Part shown: piece after piece, positions 1 to 13,600 of the stretch
Layout: each line of letters opens with the position of its first letter
How positions within the stretch are numbered: the stretch's first letter is position 1
The notes under the pieces: model-generated
What the model was told of the DNA's origin: nothing
The model's input: the letters and a program-made list of their open reading frames with translations, nothing else
Databases searched by the model: none
Made by a program: the position numbers and the translations under genes
Source: Anas platyrhynchos
Lineage: Eukaryota > Chordata > Aves > Anseriformes > Anatidae
Assembly: GCF_047663525.1 (NCBI RefSeq)
Contig: NC_092591.1
Coordinates: 33,823,001 to 33,887,000 of the forward strand
Length of the DNA: 64,000 bases
Direction of reading: 5' to 3'

Positions 1-40
1 TTGGAAGGGACCCATATGGATCACTGAGTCCAACTCCTGT
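1..40 (-). mobile_element. CR1 LINE 3'-end fragment, cut by window edge
   Basis: The stretch reads as the complement of a CR1 3' end (a TTGGAAGGGACCC core followed by a GAGTCCAACTCCTG-like segment). Only about 40 bases are visible because the element continues past the left edge. The assignment rests on the similarity of these bases to the CR1 3' consensus. Confidence 0.6.
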
Positions 41-3000
41 TTACTTCTAAATTCACCTATCTACTCCAATTTACTTCTAAAGTTTGCTAAAAGCTTCACA
101 GAGGGAGCCTCTAAAGGGTTTTTCTCTGCCCTGGGCTAGGAGGTATTTATCATTTGATGAATAAATGTTACCACATTCCTAAAACGGACCTCAGGCTTTG
201 TCCAGCCTTTTGTTTTAAGCTTTGTAATCTGTGTGAAAAAGCCAGGTTCTGTACTTGAAAACAGAAGAAAAGATCTCACCTCAGAACTGGCAGAACTCTG
301 TTTCTGTGCTGGAGTTTTTCGGGGTTCTCCTTGGTACCTTTAGACCTCTTCATGCAGATGAGATCTGTTCATAAAAACAACAACCTTTCAAGGAAGGGGT
401 TGAGAAGAGGCATTTTTCTTTATCAAACAACAAACAGTGCTTTTTTTTTTTTTTTGTAGGCAAGTTCTTACCCATAAGTAGATGGGTGCTATCTTGTCTT
501 TATGCAGGGTAGTGATTTGGGCTGGTTCATGTGTGTTGAAGAGTTAGAAGTTGGGAGCTGCAGCCTCTCAGACAACTCTCCCCAAGGAAGTGGGGTTCCT
601 AGTGCCGTGGGGGGTGATAGTTCCCCTAGTGTGCAGGCTTGCTGACCAGAGGCTTTGCCTTGCTGCGAATGGAGCTGTGTAGGATGGTGTGTGTACCTGA
701 GGATAATTATAATTTGGAGTTGGTAATGCACTTTGCAAATAAAGGATTCTTCTCATTATACTAGCTGGTGTATTTTCTTCTGTGTTGTGGTAGTGTGTTC
801 AGTTTCATCAGGTGCACTGTAAGGAAAAGAAATGTTTAATTTGAATTGTGGGCACTTGTAAATGAATGTTTATGCCTGCAGCCTCTTGGATGCTGGGGTT
901 ATAGAGGGAACCCCAGGCAAAATTCACCAGTTCACAAATCTTGCAGGCTGGTTCACCCTTCTCGTTCCAAGATCTTTTGAAATTCTTGGTTTAAAAATAC
1001 AGATTTTTTTTTTTTAAGGTTCCTATGGGCTTGTTTTTCTAGTTTAGGTGTCTTATGTTTAGTCTGACAGTTCAATTTTCTTTCCTCGTTGACTTCCTTT
1101 GGAAGAATGCTGTAGTGATCACCCATCAAAGCTCAATCACAGATTGCTACAATTGCTGGATTAATTCCAGATAATCCAGATATGTGTTCTGTGGTGTGCT
1201 TTAAAAGTATCCACTTGGAAAAATCCATCTATGTCAGTACTTCCAGTAAGAGAGCAGCTAAACAGATGAATTCAGCAAAATGCAAGACAACAATTTCCCT
1301 GCTTTAACTGTTTAGTCGTGAGGTACCAAATAATATATTATTTGGGGATATAAATATGCTTAAATATGAGCATTTTCCCACATCAGGCAAAGAAAAAGGT
1401 AGTTCAGACACCATCTCAGCATTTCTACCTGATCTCTGATTAAGCAGGGGATTTTGAGAGGACAAACCGGTGTGGCTCATTTTCCCACAGCATGTAGGAA
1501 GAGCCTATATAAGGGTATTTCTGTGGCTGCTCGTGTTGGAAATAGTGCACATCACAGATGAAGAGCCAAAACAAATTACCGCTAAGAAGAAACTTCTGAA
1601 TTTCAAATCTAAACAAGTGCTGGTGAGCATTTGGGCAAGTGTTTGATCTTCTCATACGTACACACATGGATGATAGCTCACTCTTGTCTTCATTTGGCTC
1701 ACAGTCTGCAATATGCAGACTAAAATAGCATTTGTGCCTACACATTTCTTTTTCACAGCAGGGCTTCTTTGTTTTGGGTACTGTCCAGATCCCTCATAGA
1801 AAGGTATGCATCTTGCCTAGAAAGTAGTGTATCTTGCATGGGATAAAGAAAAATGTCTGGAGAAGTCCAGGCTTTACTGGGCTTCTAATTGGAAACAGTG
1901 AAACTCAGATGAGAAATTTATTCTTGGCCAGCAAGCTCATTAGGTTTTTTGTCTTTTTATTTTAGAGAATGTTCAGGTAGAATAGCAGATTAATGAGATT
2001 CCTTAATTCCATTCACTTTGACAGTGGGTTTGCTGTGCTGAACAAACCTCTGTATTTACTGTGACAGAACTTGGAGTTGTCCAGAACCTCTAAAAGTATC
2101 ATCTTGCAGTTTCTCTCATGGTAAAGTCCTTGAAGAAGAAAGTCTTATTAATCTTACGTTTGACATCCTTAATGAAATGAAAGCTAGAAACACTTTATAG
2201 AGAACTTGATGACCAGAGAAGATGGTAAACAAAACAGGAGTGGTATGCAACTCTCCTGTAGCACGCCATTCCCTTTCAAGGCAGGTTTTTGCTTCCAGCT
2301 TAATTCTGGTTACTCGTTGACCTTCTGAATTGTGGCAGATTTTCTAGATAGGTTCTGTCTTGTTCCTAGGAATGTTACATGTAAACATACCAAGCTGCAT
2401 CCTGGCTGTCTGCTCCCTGTTTTACATACACCACAGCTTGTCTTTGTGAGCTGGAGACTCACAGCTCCATGTTGTGACTCGTATGTGTCCTAGCTTTTCT
2501 CCTGTATGTCCTCAGTCTATGGAGGCGGAAGCAGCCTCTTCCTCCTCTTCTTCCCCTTCCTCTATTCCAGCCTGGGATTTGACTGAGGATAGTCATTGCA
2601 TAGGGAGGGAAGGACATGTATAAATCTGTATAAACTCTATTAAAAAAAAACCCACAACATTCCCTTTATATAATGCATATAATATATTACTAAAACTGTT
2701 AAATTATTGAAATTGTCAACATTAACACAAATATTGATACATAAATAATACTTGAGTAACTACATGATGTTAATGCAATTTTAATAATTTAACATAATTT
2801 TAATATATAATGCTGTGTAATACACAGAAAGAGAATGTTGGAATGCCATCTGATATCTTTAGGAATGTTTAGTGTTCTGCCTGTTAACTTTCTGAGGTTC
2901 GTACTGGGTTTGAATTTCTGGTTTCATATCTTAGCTTTCTCTTATGATGCTGAGGAGCCAGCTTTTGATGCTCTTAACGAAACTGCTGACTGTAGTTTTC

Positions 3001-3678
3001 TGACTGATACGGCTGTCACTCAAAGCAACCCATCACCTGGGAGTGTGACTGCAGTGTCCAGCACATGCTGTGTCAAATTCTGGTTTGGTCAGTACTCAGA
3101 TGGAGTGTGGAAGATGAAGCGTGGTTCAATACCTGGTTAACATTCTGCAGATGTTTTCAAAAAATAGTTTCATTTAGGAGTTTTCTGCACGAGGTTTCAG
3201 GATAAATTAACTAAAATTTCAGTTAAATCATGTAAATTGAAGTGCATTAAACACTCACTTGGCTTCTTTTTTTCAAGTACAGTGGCTTTCCTAAGGTGGC
3301 AATTAGATATACAGCAAACTAAGTCCACTTCTAAGCATTTAAAACATCATAACTTAGCATGAGTTCATATTAAGCCTTAAATAGGAAAAATGCGAACGTT
3401 AATCCTGATATTCCTGGGGAAGGAAATCATGCTGCTGCCTTCAGATAAGAAGTTGTATTGTTTTCAGTGATGCCTTATGTTGTTTTTTGTTTGTTTGAAT
3501 GCTTACTGCTTAAAACGAAAGCTTGTAAATGACAGCTTCTTTAGCAGACTCGTGCCTGTGAGTATTTTGGAAGTTCTTTATGATACATACAGAGAGGGTT
3601 ATAGGAAATGGTAGAATTTTGGTGGAGGAGGAGATTTGATACACGTGTTTACTTTTTTTCCCCTTTCCCCCTGCACAG
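1..3678 (+). other. MGA: MGA intron (3' portion), upstream of first exon in window
   Basis: This is the 3' part of the intron that precedes the first visible MGA exon. It ends in a strong pyrimidine tract and CAG at 3676-3678. The first 40 bases look like a CR1 end. The rest is AT-rich unique sequence with short homopolymers (T14 near 442, A9 near 2643) and a very AT-rich stretch at about 2640-2830. I find no T-box exon and no convincing coding sequence here. Confidence 0.85.
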
Positions 3679-4609
3679 TCCCATTACTAGCAGCTACAAA
3701 AGCAGTTCCCGCGTAGCATCCCCAGTGGACCCAAATGGACAATTCAACGTAGTCATTAAAGAGGAGCCGGTCGATGATTATGACTACGAGACAAGTATTT
3801 GCACACAAGGAATAACTGTGAAACAGGAAGACACAGATGAAGAAACTGATGAGTATTCCAACACTGATGATGATGATCCCATCCTACAAAAACGCCTGAG
3901 GAGGCGCAGTGAAACAGATGGGAATGATGGAGAATTCAGGTCTAGGAAGCGCATGCTAACCAGTCCTTCAGGTGTTGCCAAAGCAAAAATGTTAAAATTG
4001 GATAGTGGGAAGATGCCCGTAGTCTATTTGGAACCGTGTGCAGTCACAAAGAGCACAGTGAAGATCTCTGAGCTGCCGCAGACCATGCTGTCCTCTTGCA
4101 AGAAAGATAAATCCCCTTTGAGTGCAATACTGGATTCTTTGCCTGTTTGTTTTGAAAATAACAAAGATTCCTGCACAGATGCAGCCCCTGTAACTGAGGA
4201 GATAGCTATGAAAAAAATATCTCCTGGGAGTAAACTGTCGCAGAAATACTCGTCAATCAAAGAGGCCCAATGGGTTCTACCTAAATCACCTAATTTTAAT
4301 CTCAGGGGCTCTGTAAGCTGTCACTTTTCAGATAAAGAGATCTGTGGAAGAAAAAAGCCTGGAATACTGAAGAATCCTGTGTCCTTGAAAGGCGCTGGTA
4401 GCAATCAAAACGCCATGTCATCAGGTACAACTAAAAGAGGAAGGCCGCGGAAACTGAAAATCTCCAAAGCTGGTCGGCCTCCTAAAGGTCTAGGGAAACC
4501 TGTAATAACGAGCAAGAACAGCCCTCTGGGGCCTGGGAGCATCCTTCCGGATGTTAAGCCAGACCTTGAAGATGTCGATGGCGTCCTCTTTGTGTCCTTT
4601 GCATCAAAG
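3679..4609 (+). CDS. MGA: MGA exon: SUMO-type sites and AT-hook
   Basis: A 931-bp exon that opens with the last base of a split codon and ends on a codon boundary (AAG|GTAAGA). It encodes a segment rich in psi-K-x-E type SUMO consensus sites (VIKEEP, TVKQED), an acidic [14 protein letters not shown] stretch, and the highly conserved VAKAKM...[17 protein letters not shown] segment. Near the 3' end (about 4431-4500) is an AT-hook-like KRGRPRK followed by AGRPPKG, which suggests minor-groove DNA contact. The conserved [17 protein letters not shown] closes the exon. It lies directly C-terminal of the T-box region encoded upstream. Confidence 0.96.
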
Positions 4610-7600
4610 GTAAGACCAAACTGGTTTGAGTAAAATTCAAAACTCTTTAAAAATGTATCATTTTCAGTCTCTTTGTACTTAAAAGCAGAAGGTATGTTTT
4701 CTTTTAAAATGAGTTGTGAGAGTTATGGCCTCCTTCCAGAGCTATTGTCTTGTCCCTAAGCTAATTATGACATTGTCTTACGTAATGATTTCTGGAGAAA
4801 TACTGGGATCTAGGGTTCTGTATAAAATAATGCATACTTATTTGTCTAACAGTCTTGTATTTGGAATATTACAATGATATTTCGTGTGGCTTAGTTGGCA
4901 TCTAAGTCAGTGTTTTTGAGGCATCTTATTCAAGTCTCTTTATGTATGTAGGAAGCTCTTGACATTCACACTGTTGATAGAGCTGGAGGAGAAGAGTCAC
5001 AGAACCTTCAGGCTCCCTTGCTGACTACAAATGATCCAGGTACTTTTTTTTTTTTCTTTGCAAGCGAATGTTTCTCACAGTAAGGGAGCTTGTGAGGGCA
5101 CACTGGAAATGTAAACATTTAAGTCTTTTTTTTTTTTTTTTGCACATTAAATGCTTTTTACAGATTGTCTCAATTTACTTTTTGAGCAGATTGCCAAGCA
5201 AGAATACAAGTACTGGAAAAGGAATTGATGGAAGAGCTGAAAACCTTAAGGCATAAGCAAGTAATACATCCTAGTCTTCAGGAAGGTAGGTGTGCAGTGT
5301 GGATGCTGTTGCAGCTCATTGTGTATTACACTCAGTCATACAGAGTTGATAGTTTCCTACTGGATATAATACCATGTATGTCTAATATCGTTCACATCTG
5401 GTGTTGGTTATTTTTTTCAAACACTGGTTGTTCAACAATGTAGGTGGGTGTATGTACAAGTAGGAGAATATAAAAGGAAAACTGTCTGAAACTGCAGTCA
5501 GTTGCCCTCCTGTTGCTTGTGGCAGTGACAGAAAATCTAAAATATCTGACCCAATTTTTTCTTAGAGGCTTTAAAAGTGGTTTCAACCAGCCAGTAAAGA
5601 TATTTTTGTTTTCACACATTTATGTTGGTAACCAGAAGAGATGGAGGAAGCAAAATATGTTTCAATCTCATACACATACTGCAAGAGGCTTCATGGCATT
5701 ATATGCCTCTTGTAGAAGATGGTGAGCTTTCAGACTTCAGGCCATGCCTGTTTTGTAAGGAGTTTGTCCTTGTAGAGAGCAGATGGAGCTAGAAATCCAG
5801 AAACACTTAACGAAGACAACTTTTCTGCTGTTGGAGTCTGCTTTTTTGAGTTGCTGTAGATCCAGGTCCACTAGTCACATAGAAGGTCCAAGCAAGGTAC
5901 TTGCAGCTTGCGGGCTCTCTTACGCTGTTTTGTCCTGAGGTCAGATAGGAGAAAGTCAGGGACCTACACAGCAGAACTTACTCTCTCTACTGATGATGTT
6001 GAAAGTCTTTGGTGATGCCAGTCCTGAGACTGATGGCTTTGGCATAGGCATCAGAGCAGCTGGTGGAGAAACGGATCCAAATTGAAGCAGCATGTACCTC
6101 GTGCTCTGGAGGCTCTGGTCCTGAATTTCTCATGTATAATTGTAATGCTGTAGGAATTGTGACTCCAAATACTGATCTTGACTCTGATGCTATTTATTTT
6201 GGGTTCTGACAGAGGTTCTACTCTGAAGAACTATGGATTGTCTCAAATGGTTCATGCACATGTGTGGTGACATCAAATGCGTCAATTTTTGCAACTGTTT
6301 GCAGGGGGGGTGCCTTTGCTTCTTGCTAGTGTTGAGCTGATGTTCCCTTCTTCTACCTTTACAAAGCCATCAAGAAGAGCAGTAGAGAGCTCTTAGAGGT
6401 CTGCCCTGGATGTAGTGTGAATGAAACAAGATCATAGTCACAGAATGGTTTAGGTTGGAAGGGACCTTAAAGATCACCCAGTTCCAACCTCCTGCCATGG
6501 GCAGGGACACCTCCCACTAGATCAGGTTGCTCAAAACCACATCCAGCATGGCCTTGAACGCTTCCAGGGATGGGGCATCCACAGCTTCTCTGGGCAATCT
6601 GAGTCAGTGCCTCACCACCCTCATAGTGAAGAACTTCTTCCTAACGTCCAATCTAAATCTCCCTTCTTCTAGTTCAGAGCAGCTGCCCCTTGCCCTGTCA
6701 CTTTTTGTTTCCATTTGCTGAAAATGGAACTGATGAACATAGTCATCAGATAGAGAAAAGAGAAGTACTCCAGGTTTGCTAGGAAACTGTCAGTACTTCC
6801 CATAGGGACTAGCATTAAGATACAGGATGGATTGCAGCATGTGTTGGAAGAGGTGGTCCTGAAGATTTCGCCAGGTATTGGGACTGACTGCAGGAGGAGA
6901 TGCTTTTGAAAGATGGGAAGGCAACTGTAGCACGTTAGGAGGAAAGCCTCTGCTGGAGTACTGCCACTTCAGCATGATGGGTTGCCTCTTCTCTCTGAGC
7001 TAATTTGAAACCTCTAGCACGTTCCTGAAAATCAAAGGCACTGTTGTCTGGCATCATGTTTCAGAGTTAGCAGCTGCCACTGATGAAGAGAGGAGACAAT
7101 TATTAAGGAGGAGGTTCTTAATTTGCTACTATTTGACTACAGCAGCTGAAACTTAGCAGTACTCTGGGGGTGACTTGAAAATGATGAAAATGATAGTTCA
7201 CCTGTCATGTTCGGTGCTGTCCATACAGACATACACTTACTGTTAGCATTTATTCTCTTCAGGCTGTCAGTGTTCACTCCATGATGTGCTTCATATTGGA
7301 GTCATTCTCTGCTTTTTGTGTTGTTTTTATTTATTTATTTATTTATTTATTTTATTTAGTTGATGACCCTTAACAGAAATAATCCCGTTTTGTGTATGGG
7401 TAATGCTTTTATTTTTGTTCAAGTGTTAAACAAACCTAGGCCTCTTGTTGAAGGTGACAGAATAATTCAAATGAAATGTCAAGAAACATAAACTGTGTAC
7501 TCTTGCCTTTTTATTTTAAATTCACTCTGAATAGAAATAGATGCCATCTTGACATTTGGCAGTTGACATGTTTTTATACAAAACGCTAGATTGACTTGCT

Positions 7601-10600
7601 GCTCTCTTTTGCTGTGTAGATTTGTGCATCTCACTCGACTGTCTTTGATAAAGATGTTCATTTTTAACTGCCACATCTGAGACTTGTTCCATGTTGATTG
7701 TTTGCAGGCTGCCAATAATCAGGTGACTGTGTTGCCACTTATGAGTATAAATGTGCGCTACCAACACAAGGTTTCAGCAGATACACTCTGTGTGTCTTAA
7801 GCGCTGTCAAGTCATACATTTTTTAATTTCAAAAAGTGCATATTTAACACAATAATTTTAGACTTGTTGGCAACTGAAGCAACTTCCATAGGTTTCTCTA
7901 GCTAAAAATCTAAATAAATATTCTTTACTCCAGACTGAGCTGAATTTGATTGACAGCAGTCACTTCTTGAATTCACCATGTAATAATTTTCTGAAAAAGG
8001 TGCTAAGTCAAATTTTACTAGCTAGTTCCCTCTTCCCCTCAGTGTCCAGTGTTTCTGTATCCTTACTGATTCATAAAGATACCTGTTGTGGCTAAGTCAA
8101 GTCTTTCAATTTAATAATTCCGGGGGAGTCGATGAAGGAAGATATCAACAGGCAATTAAGTGTTTGTGGTGCTAATCAACAAGACTGTTTAGTTTCATTT
8201 TCCCTGTGCTTCCTCCCCCCCAGTAAGAAAGGTGATTTATTGCAAAGTGCTGAGAAGAAAGACAGGATACCTAATTTCAAGCTTATCTGTAAGGATGTAA
8301 GGATAGTGTGGGGGAAAAAAAAAAGAGGGCTACTGAGGTCCTGAGAGAGTTGAATACTGAATATGACTTTGTTTATATCGTCATCTCACTCCCCACCCAC
8401 TTATTCAAAAGTAAAATGTGGTTTACTCTCGCCTTTCATTGCTGGTTGAAACTGAACTGTGAGTGGTGTGTGGCATGTACTTTTGCACAAAAATAGCTCG
8501 AATAGTCAACTGGTTTCGTTCAGGGAGTAATTATAGCCTTCAAGGCTGTAAATGGTGCTAACTTTCTAAAGGCAAACAAACAAAAAAAAACATGTTTATT
8601 TTGGAAATAAACGTTGTTATTCTGGTTGCTAAATTTCTGCAGAAACTTCAGTAGCAATCAAGAAAATATCAAGTCATTCAATTTTTTTCTTGATTTCCAT
8701 CTCTGTAAAATACTCTTTAATTCATACCTGCTGCAAATCCATGATAAGTAACAGCTAGAGTCACCAGTGGTCTTTCTGTATCTCTTAAAACATGGGTGAA
8801 TGCTAGAAACCAATATATAACTTAATATGTCATTTTAATAAATATCTTCACTTCTCCCCCCTCCCCCCCAATATCTTGTTGCATTGACACTAATAATTGC
8901 CTCCTGCAGTGGGACTGAAGTTGAATTCTGTGGACCCAACAATGAGCATTGACTTGAAATACCTGGGTGTGCAACTTCCTCTTTCCTACTCCAATTACTC
9001 TTTGTGGAGCTATCCGGGAGCAAATCCCAATTCTCCAGGTGGGTAGAATGCTAAGAAAACCCATAACCAAAATCCTTTAAAGAGCATCTAGTTTCATATT
9101 TAATGATAGTTATTTGTTACAAAAGTGTTGTCAAATTGCACTTTAAAAAAATAAAATCTTAGTATCCACACATTTCTCATTATAATGCAACTTTGAGTCT
9201 AATACTGTTGGTAGATAACTGTTCTTAACAATAAACTTGTTTGTTGGACAAAATGCGTGGATGGTTAATTCCTGTGTCTCTTTCTGACTACTGTACTGTA
9301 CTATCCTTTCTCTCTGTACTGTTTTTGGAGACGGTGAGGGACAGACCTTGTATCTCAGAACTGCTTTCACTGCAAAAGAGGCAGACTCTATTCTCAGCTC
9401 AGTGTCAAGTGTAATTATTTCTAGACTAACAATATACGCCCACAATGAACCCTGTTAGTATTTTTAGGTGACAATTTAACACCCAGAGCTGATGGATAAT
9501 TTGACAGCTGTCAGTGTTTACCTTTGTGATTATTCTCTGTGTCTACCACTAACTGATATTGTGCTTAATCAGATATAACAGCAAGCATTGAATGAAGTTT
9601 CTGCAGGTCCTATAAGTCATTTCTGTACTGGGGGGAGAGAGACGTAAATCTTTCCCCATGAGCTCGAAACTTACGTGTCCTGTTCTAAGCCTGGTAAATA
9701 GCTAATTTGTCTATTTACATTTTGAAAGCAGCTGCTTATACCATGGGTAAGGGAAGGGGAATAAAATTGAAAATACCGGGGAGGATATCTTTTGTATAGG
9801 ATAGAAAAATGTATAGTTATGACAGATCTGTACAGGAAGCTTGCCTTTGTTAATTACTTTGGAAAAACAAACAAAAGCATTATTCTGCCTTCTTGATTTA
9901 TTATTGTTTATCTATCCCTGAAAATGAATAATTTATTTGGGATAATATAAAGGAATAGTTTATTAAGACACTTACTATAATCAGTCTTGATTTACACACT
10001 GAGGCTAGTTTTCTTCTTTTCCAGATACTGGATTTCCTTTCGTTTCCAGAACAGGAAAGACAAATGATTTCACAAAGATCAAAGGCTGGCGAGGGAAACT
10101 TCATGGTGCTTCTAGAAATGAAGGTAGAAATACGAAAAGGAAAAAATTAATCAGTGAGATCAGTGCGTATATTTACAATGTGTGACCCCTTTCTTGAACT
10201 TGGATAGATATTCCTATGTGATTATCATGTATATCTTAATGAGAGATTTATTTTTGTATTTTTGAAACCGCAGTGAATGAATTTATTGCTACTACTTCTG
10301 TGAGTAGCCAAAAATGGATGCTTATGAAGGGAAAATTGAAACTTACTGAGTATGATTAAAAAAAAAAAGGCAAACAAGACCCCACTAAACAAAACCATAT
10401 TCTGTTTTACAGAGGTTTGAGTGAAGATCAAAGCTGTAATAGTTTTGCTTTTGATCATCAGTTTTGGTTTTGTTTGGGGAAGAATGGTAATTTCAGAACT
10501 CTTGCCTTGGAGACCTTGATGACGTAAAGTAATCTTCATTTATATTGGCTTTTTAACTTCAGTTAGAGTAAATATTTCTTACAGAAAGAATTCCTTTACC

Positions 10601-13600
10601 CTGTCTTAGGGAGAAATGGGTATTTGGCAGTTTACCAATTCCTACTGGGAATTCAGATAAAATACCTGTGTTGTACTCTCTGCGCTTTTATGCTACGTTG
10701 TATTGGGGTATTCCATATTGATTCTGGTGTTAGTAGATCAGCTAGATGTTTAGGACAAACAGAGTAAGTTGTATAGAAGCACTTCATGTTGAAGACTGAC
10801 TCTTTCTGTGAACAAATGCACGTACAAAATCTCTACAAAAACAGTTGTTCATGCAGTTGGCTGTGTTTCAGAGTGAGTTATATTTGGTTTTTGTGTGTTG
10901 TACTCTTAAAGGAACTGTATACATTTTTAAGAGGTATTTACTTGTTCTATATTGTTTAATTGCTCTAAGATTTGTCAGTGTGCTTTCCTATGAGGTAGTT
11001 AATCTGGTCTTGGTTCATTTAGGTGGCAGTTCAGAAGGTTCCTTGAAGAATCGCTCAGCGTTCTGTAGTGACAAGCTGGATGAGTACCTGGAAAACGAAG
11101 GGAAGCTGATGGAAACAAGTATGGGATTCTCTTCTAGCACACCCACTTCTCCTGTGGTGTATCAGCTTCCCACCAAGAGCACCAGCTATGTGCGAACACT
11201 AGACAGTGTTTTAAAGAAGCAATCCACCATAATTCCATCCACATCTTACACGTTCAAGCCTGTTTCTATGTCATCTACCTCCAAGAAGTCAAAGACTCAA
11301 AACAGACAGACATCAAACAGAGGAAAGTCATCCTACAAGCCCATACTGCCTTCACCTTTTTCTGCCAAGCAGAAACAGAACTTTTCAGCATCAGGGAAAA
11401 CGGGTGCTAAGTCTCTCTCAAATAGCACTTTGTCTAACCAAGCAGATAGTTTCCTGGTGCCAGCTCTGGATGAAAATGTACTGCCAAAACAGATAAGTAT
11501 TCGCCAAGCACCGCAACAACAACAAGGAGCTCGTCCGCCAGGTTTGTCTAAATCTCAAGTGAAATTAATGGACTTAGAGGACTGTGCTCTCTGGGATGGC
11601 AAACCACGGACCTACATTACAGAAGAACGAGCAGACATTTCTCTGGCAACCCTGCTTACAGCTCAGGTAGATCCTTAGCAGTTACATTCCTTTCTGTACT
11701 GTTGCTTTTCAGTGCTCTGCACTTAATGAAGCTGCCTATAGATGCAGAAAATAGACCGAATCTGGTAAGAAGCAGGATAAAGCATGATGTTCCTTTGTCT
11801 TGTGACCTTTTCATTGAAAGCTGAAAATTGTTGCCTTAACATATATGAAAATACTAATTGTACTAATAGCATATTGAAATGAATCAGTAGATGTTAATTA
11901 CCTCAAAATTTCCCTGTAAAAAATCTGGTTAATGCACCTGCTATTCAGTAACTGCACTTTCTTACTGTTAGTCACTTTTTTTCAATAGGACTAACTCAAC
12001 TTCCCCCCCATTCTATTTTTTCCATATAGCTGACAAATTTTCATAGATAAACCATATAAGTTGTAGGCCTTATTCTGAATGAACTTCAAATAGCAATTTT
12101 GCATAAGCTTGACTTCATCTTACTAAAATTTCAAGTGTATACTTACTGTCTAAAACTTTTTTAGGCTTCTCTCAAAAACAAACCCATCCATAAAATAATA
12201 AGACGGCGAGCACCTCCTTGCAATAACGATTTCTGCCGACTGGGCTGTATATGTGCCAGTCTAGCACTGGAAAAACGTCAGCCTACCCATTGTCGCAGGC
12301 CAGACTGTATGTTTGGTTGCACTTGCTTGAAGAGAAAAGTGTTGCTGGTGAAGGGAGGATCAAAACATAAGAAGATCCTGAAAAAGGCTGTGCGTGGAAG
12401 TCTTGTGTTTTATGGAACACAAGAAGAACAGCAAGAGGATGAAGATGCAGCAGAAGAGGGTGATGGAGACGAAGATGAGGTGAAGCAGAAAGATAAGAAG
12501 AAGAGAAAAAAAGTGGAATACAGTGAGTGTTGCTGGACAAAAGCAATTTCTTTGCTTTGCTGAAATTATCTGTCTTGTCATTGAATTTGTTTAGGTTATA
12601 GTAGTGGTTCCATTACTGAATGCAGAAATGGGAGCATGTTCTGAGACCTCTGCAACACCTGTTTTGGTATAACTGACTAGCAGGAAATCACACCTTTTCC
12701 CTTTATTATTACACTCTTTTTGGCACTACTGAGGTGCTTATCTTGTTCAAATAGCTAGCTTTTTCTTTTGGATAATTTAAACTCTTGCTCAACTGTCCAA
12801 ACATCTTCAAAGACTAAGGGTATGAGGTAGCTGATACTATAGCTGTTGATAATCTTCACTGTCATAGTGCTCTTTCTCTCTCTCTCACCAAGTGAGCATC
12901 TATAGCGCGCCATATTTTCGATTCCTGTATACAGCAGCAAATTTCACTGACTTGTGGAAATACAATAATTAACATTAGTTTTAGATCTGGCCTAAGGTAT
13001 GCTCAGAAAAATGTTAGAAACTGCTAAAGTACATTTTCAGTTTCTTTCTAGTAGTTATTTTAGCACTGGAGTAAATAAACCATTTTGTAGAGCTGTGTTA
13101 TAAGGTATGGTTTTTGGATGTTTGTCTTTTTTAAGCATTTGCTGTCAACAAGGATCACCTATTTTTTAGTATTTTTCCTTATCTGCTATCACAGTCCTCC
13201 TGAGAAACAGTGATTACTCTAGAATCATTCTAATTTTCAGTTCCTCTTATTTGTGGACAAATCCCTGTCACTTTTGGCTAGAATTTGAGACAGAAAAATA
13301 CACAAGGGATGACAGCTTTAAACTGAGAACGTAGATTTAAATTGGGTATAAGGAAGAAGCTCTTTGCTCAGAGGTTGGTGAGGCAGTGGAACAGGTTGTC
13401 CAGAGAAGCTGTGAATGCTCCATCCCTGGAAGTGTTCAAGGCCAGGCTGGATGGGGCTTTGTGCAGCCTGGTCTGGTGGGAGGTGTCCCTGCACAGGGCA
13501 GGGGGGTTGGAACTGGGTGATCTTTAAGGTCCCTTCCAACCCAAACCATTCTGTGATTCTCTGGTTTTCTGACATTATGAATTAGTGATTGGAACATGGT

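Larger units (their letters stand above)
5286..8909 (+). other. MGA: MGA intron (3.6 kb)
   Basis: Contains an antisense CR1 3' end at 6432-6703 and an (ATTT)n tract at about 7326-7358. The remainder is unique AT-rich sequence in which I see no exon or RNA gene. Confidence 0.8.

Noticed and set aside
2835..3140. 101-codon plus-strand frame upstream of the first MGA exon, tested as a possible extra exon
   Set aside because: The sequence does not resemble any MGA segment, and the known exon order places the T-box exon before 3679 without such a piece.
1..3678. Search for the T-box exon(s)
   Set aside because: No T-box motif is visible on either strand. The T-box must be upstream of the window.
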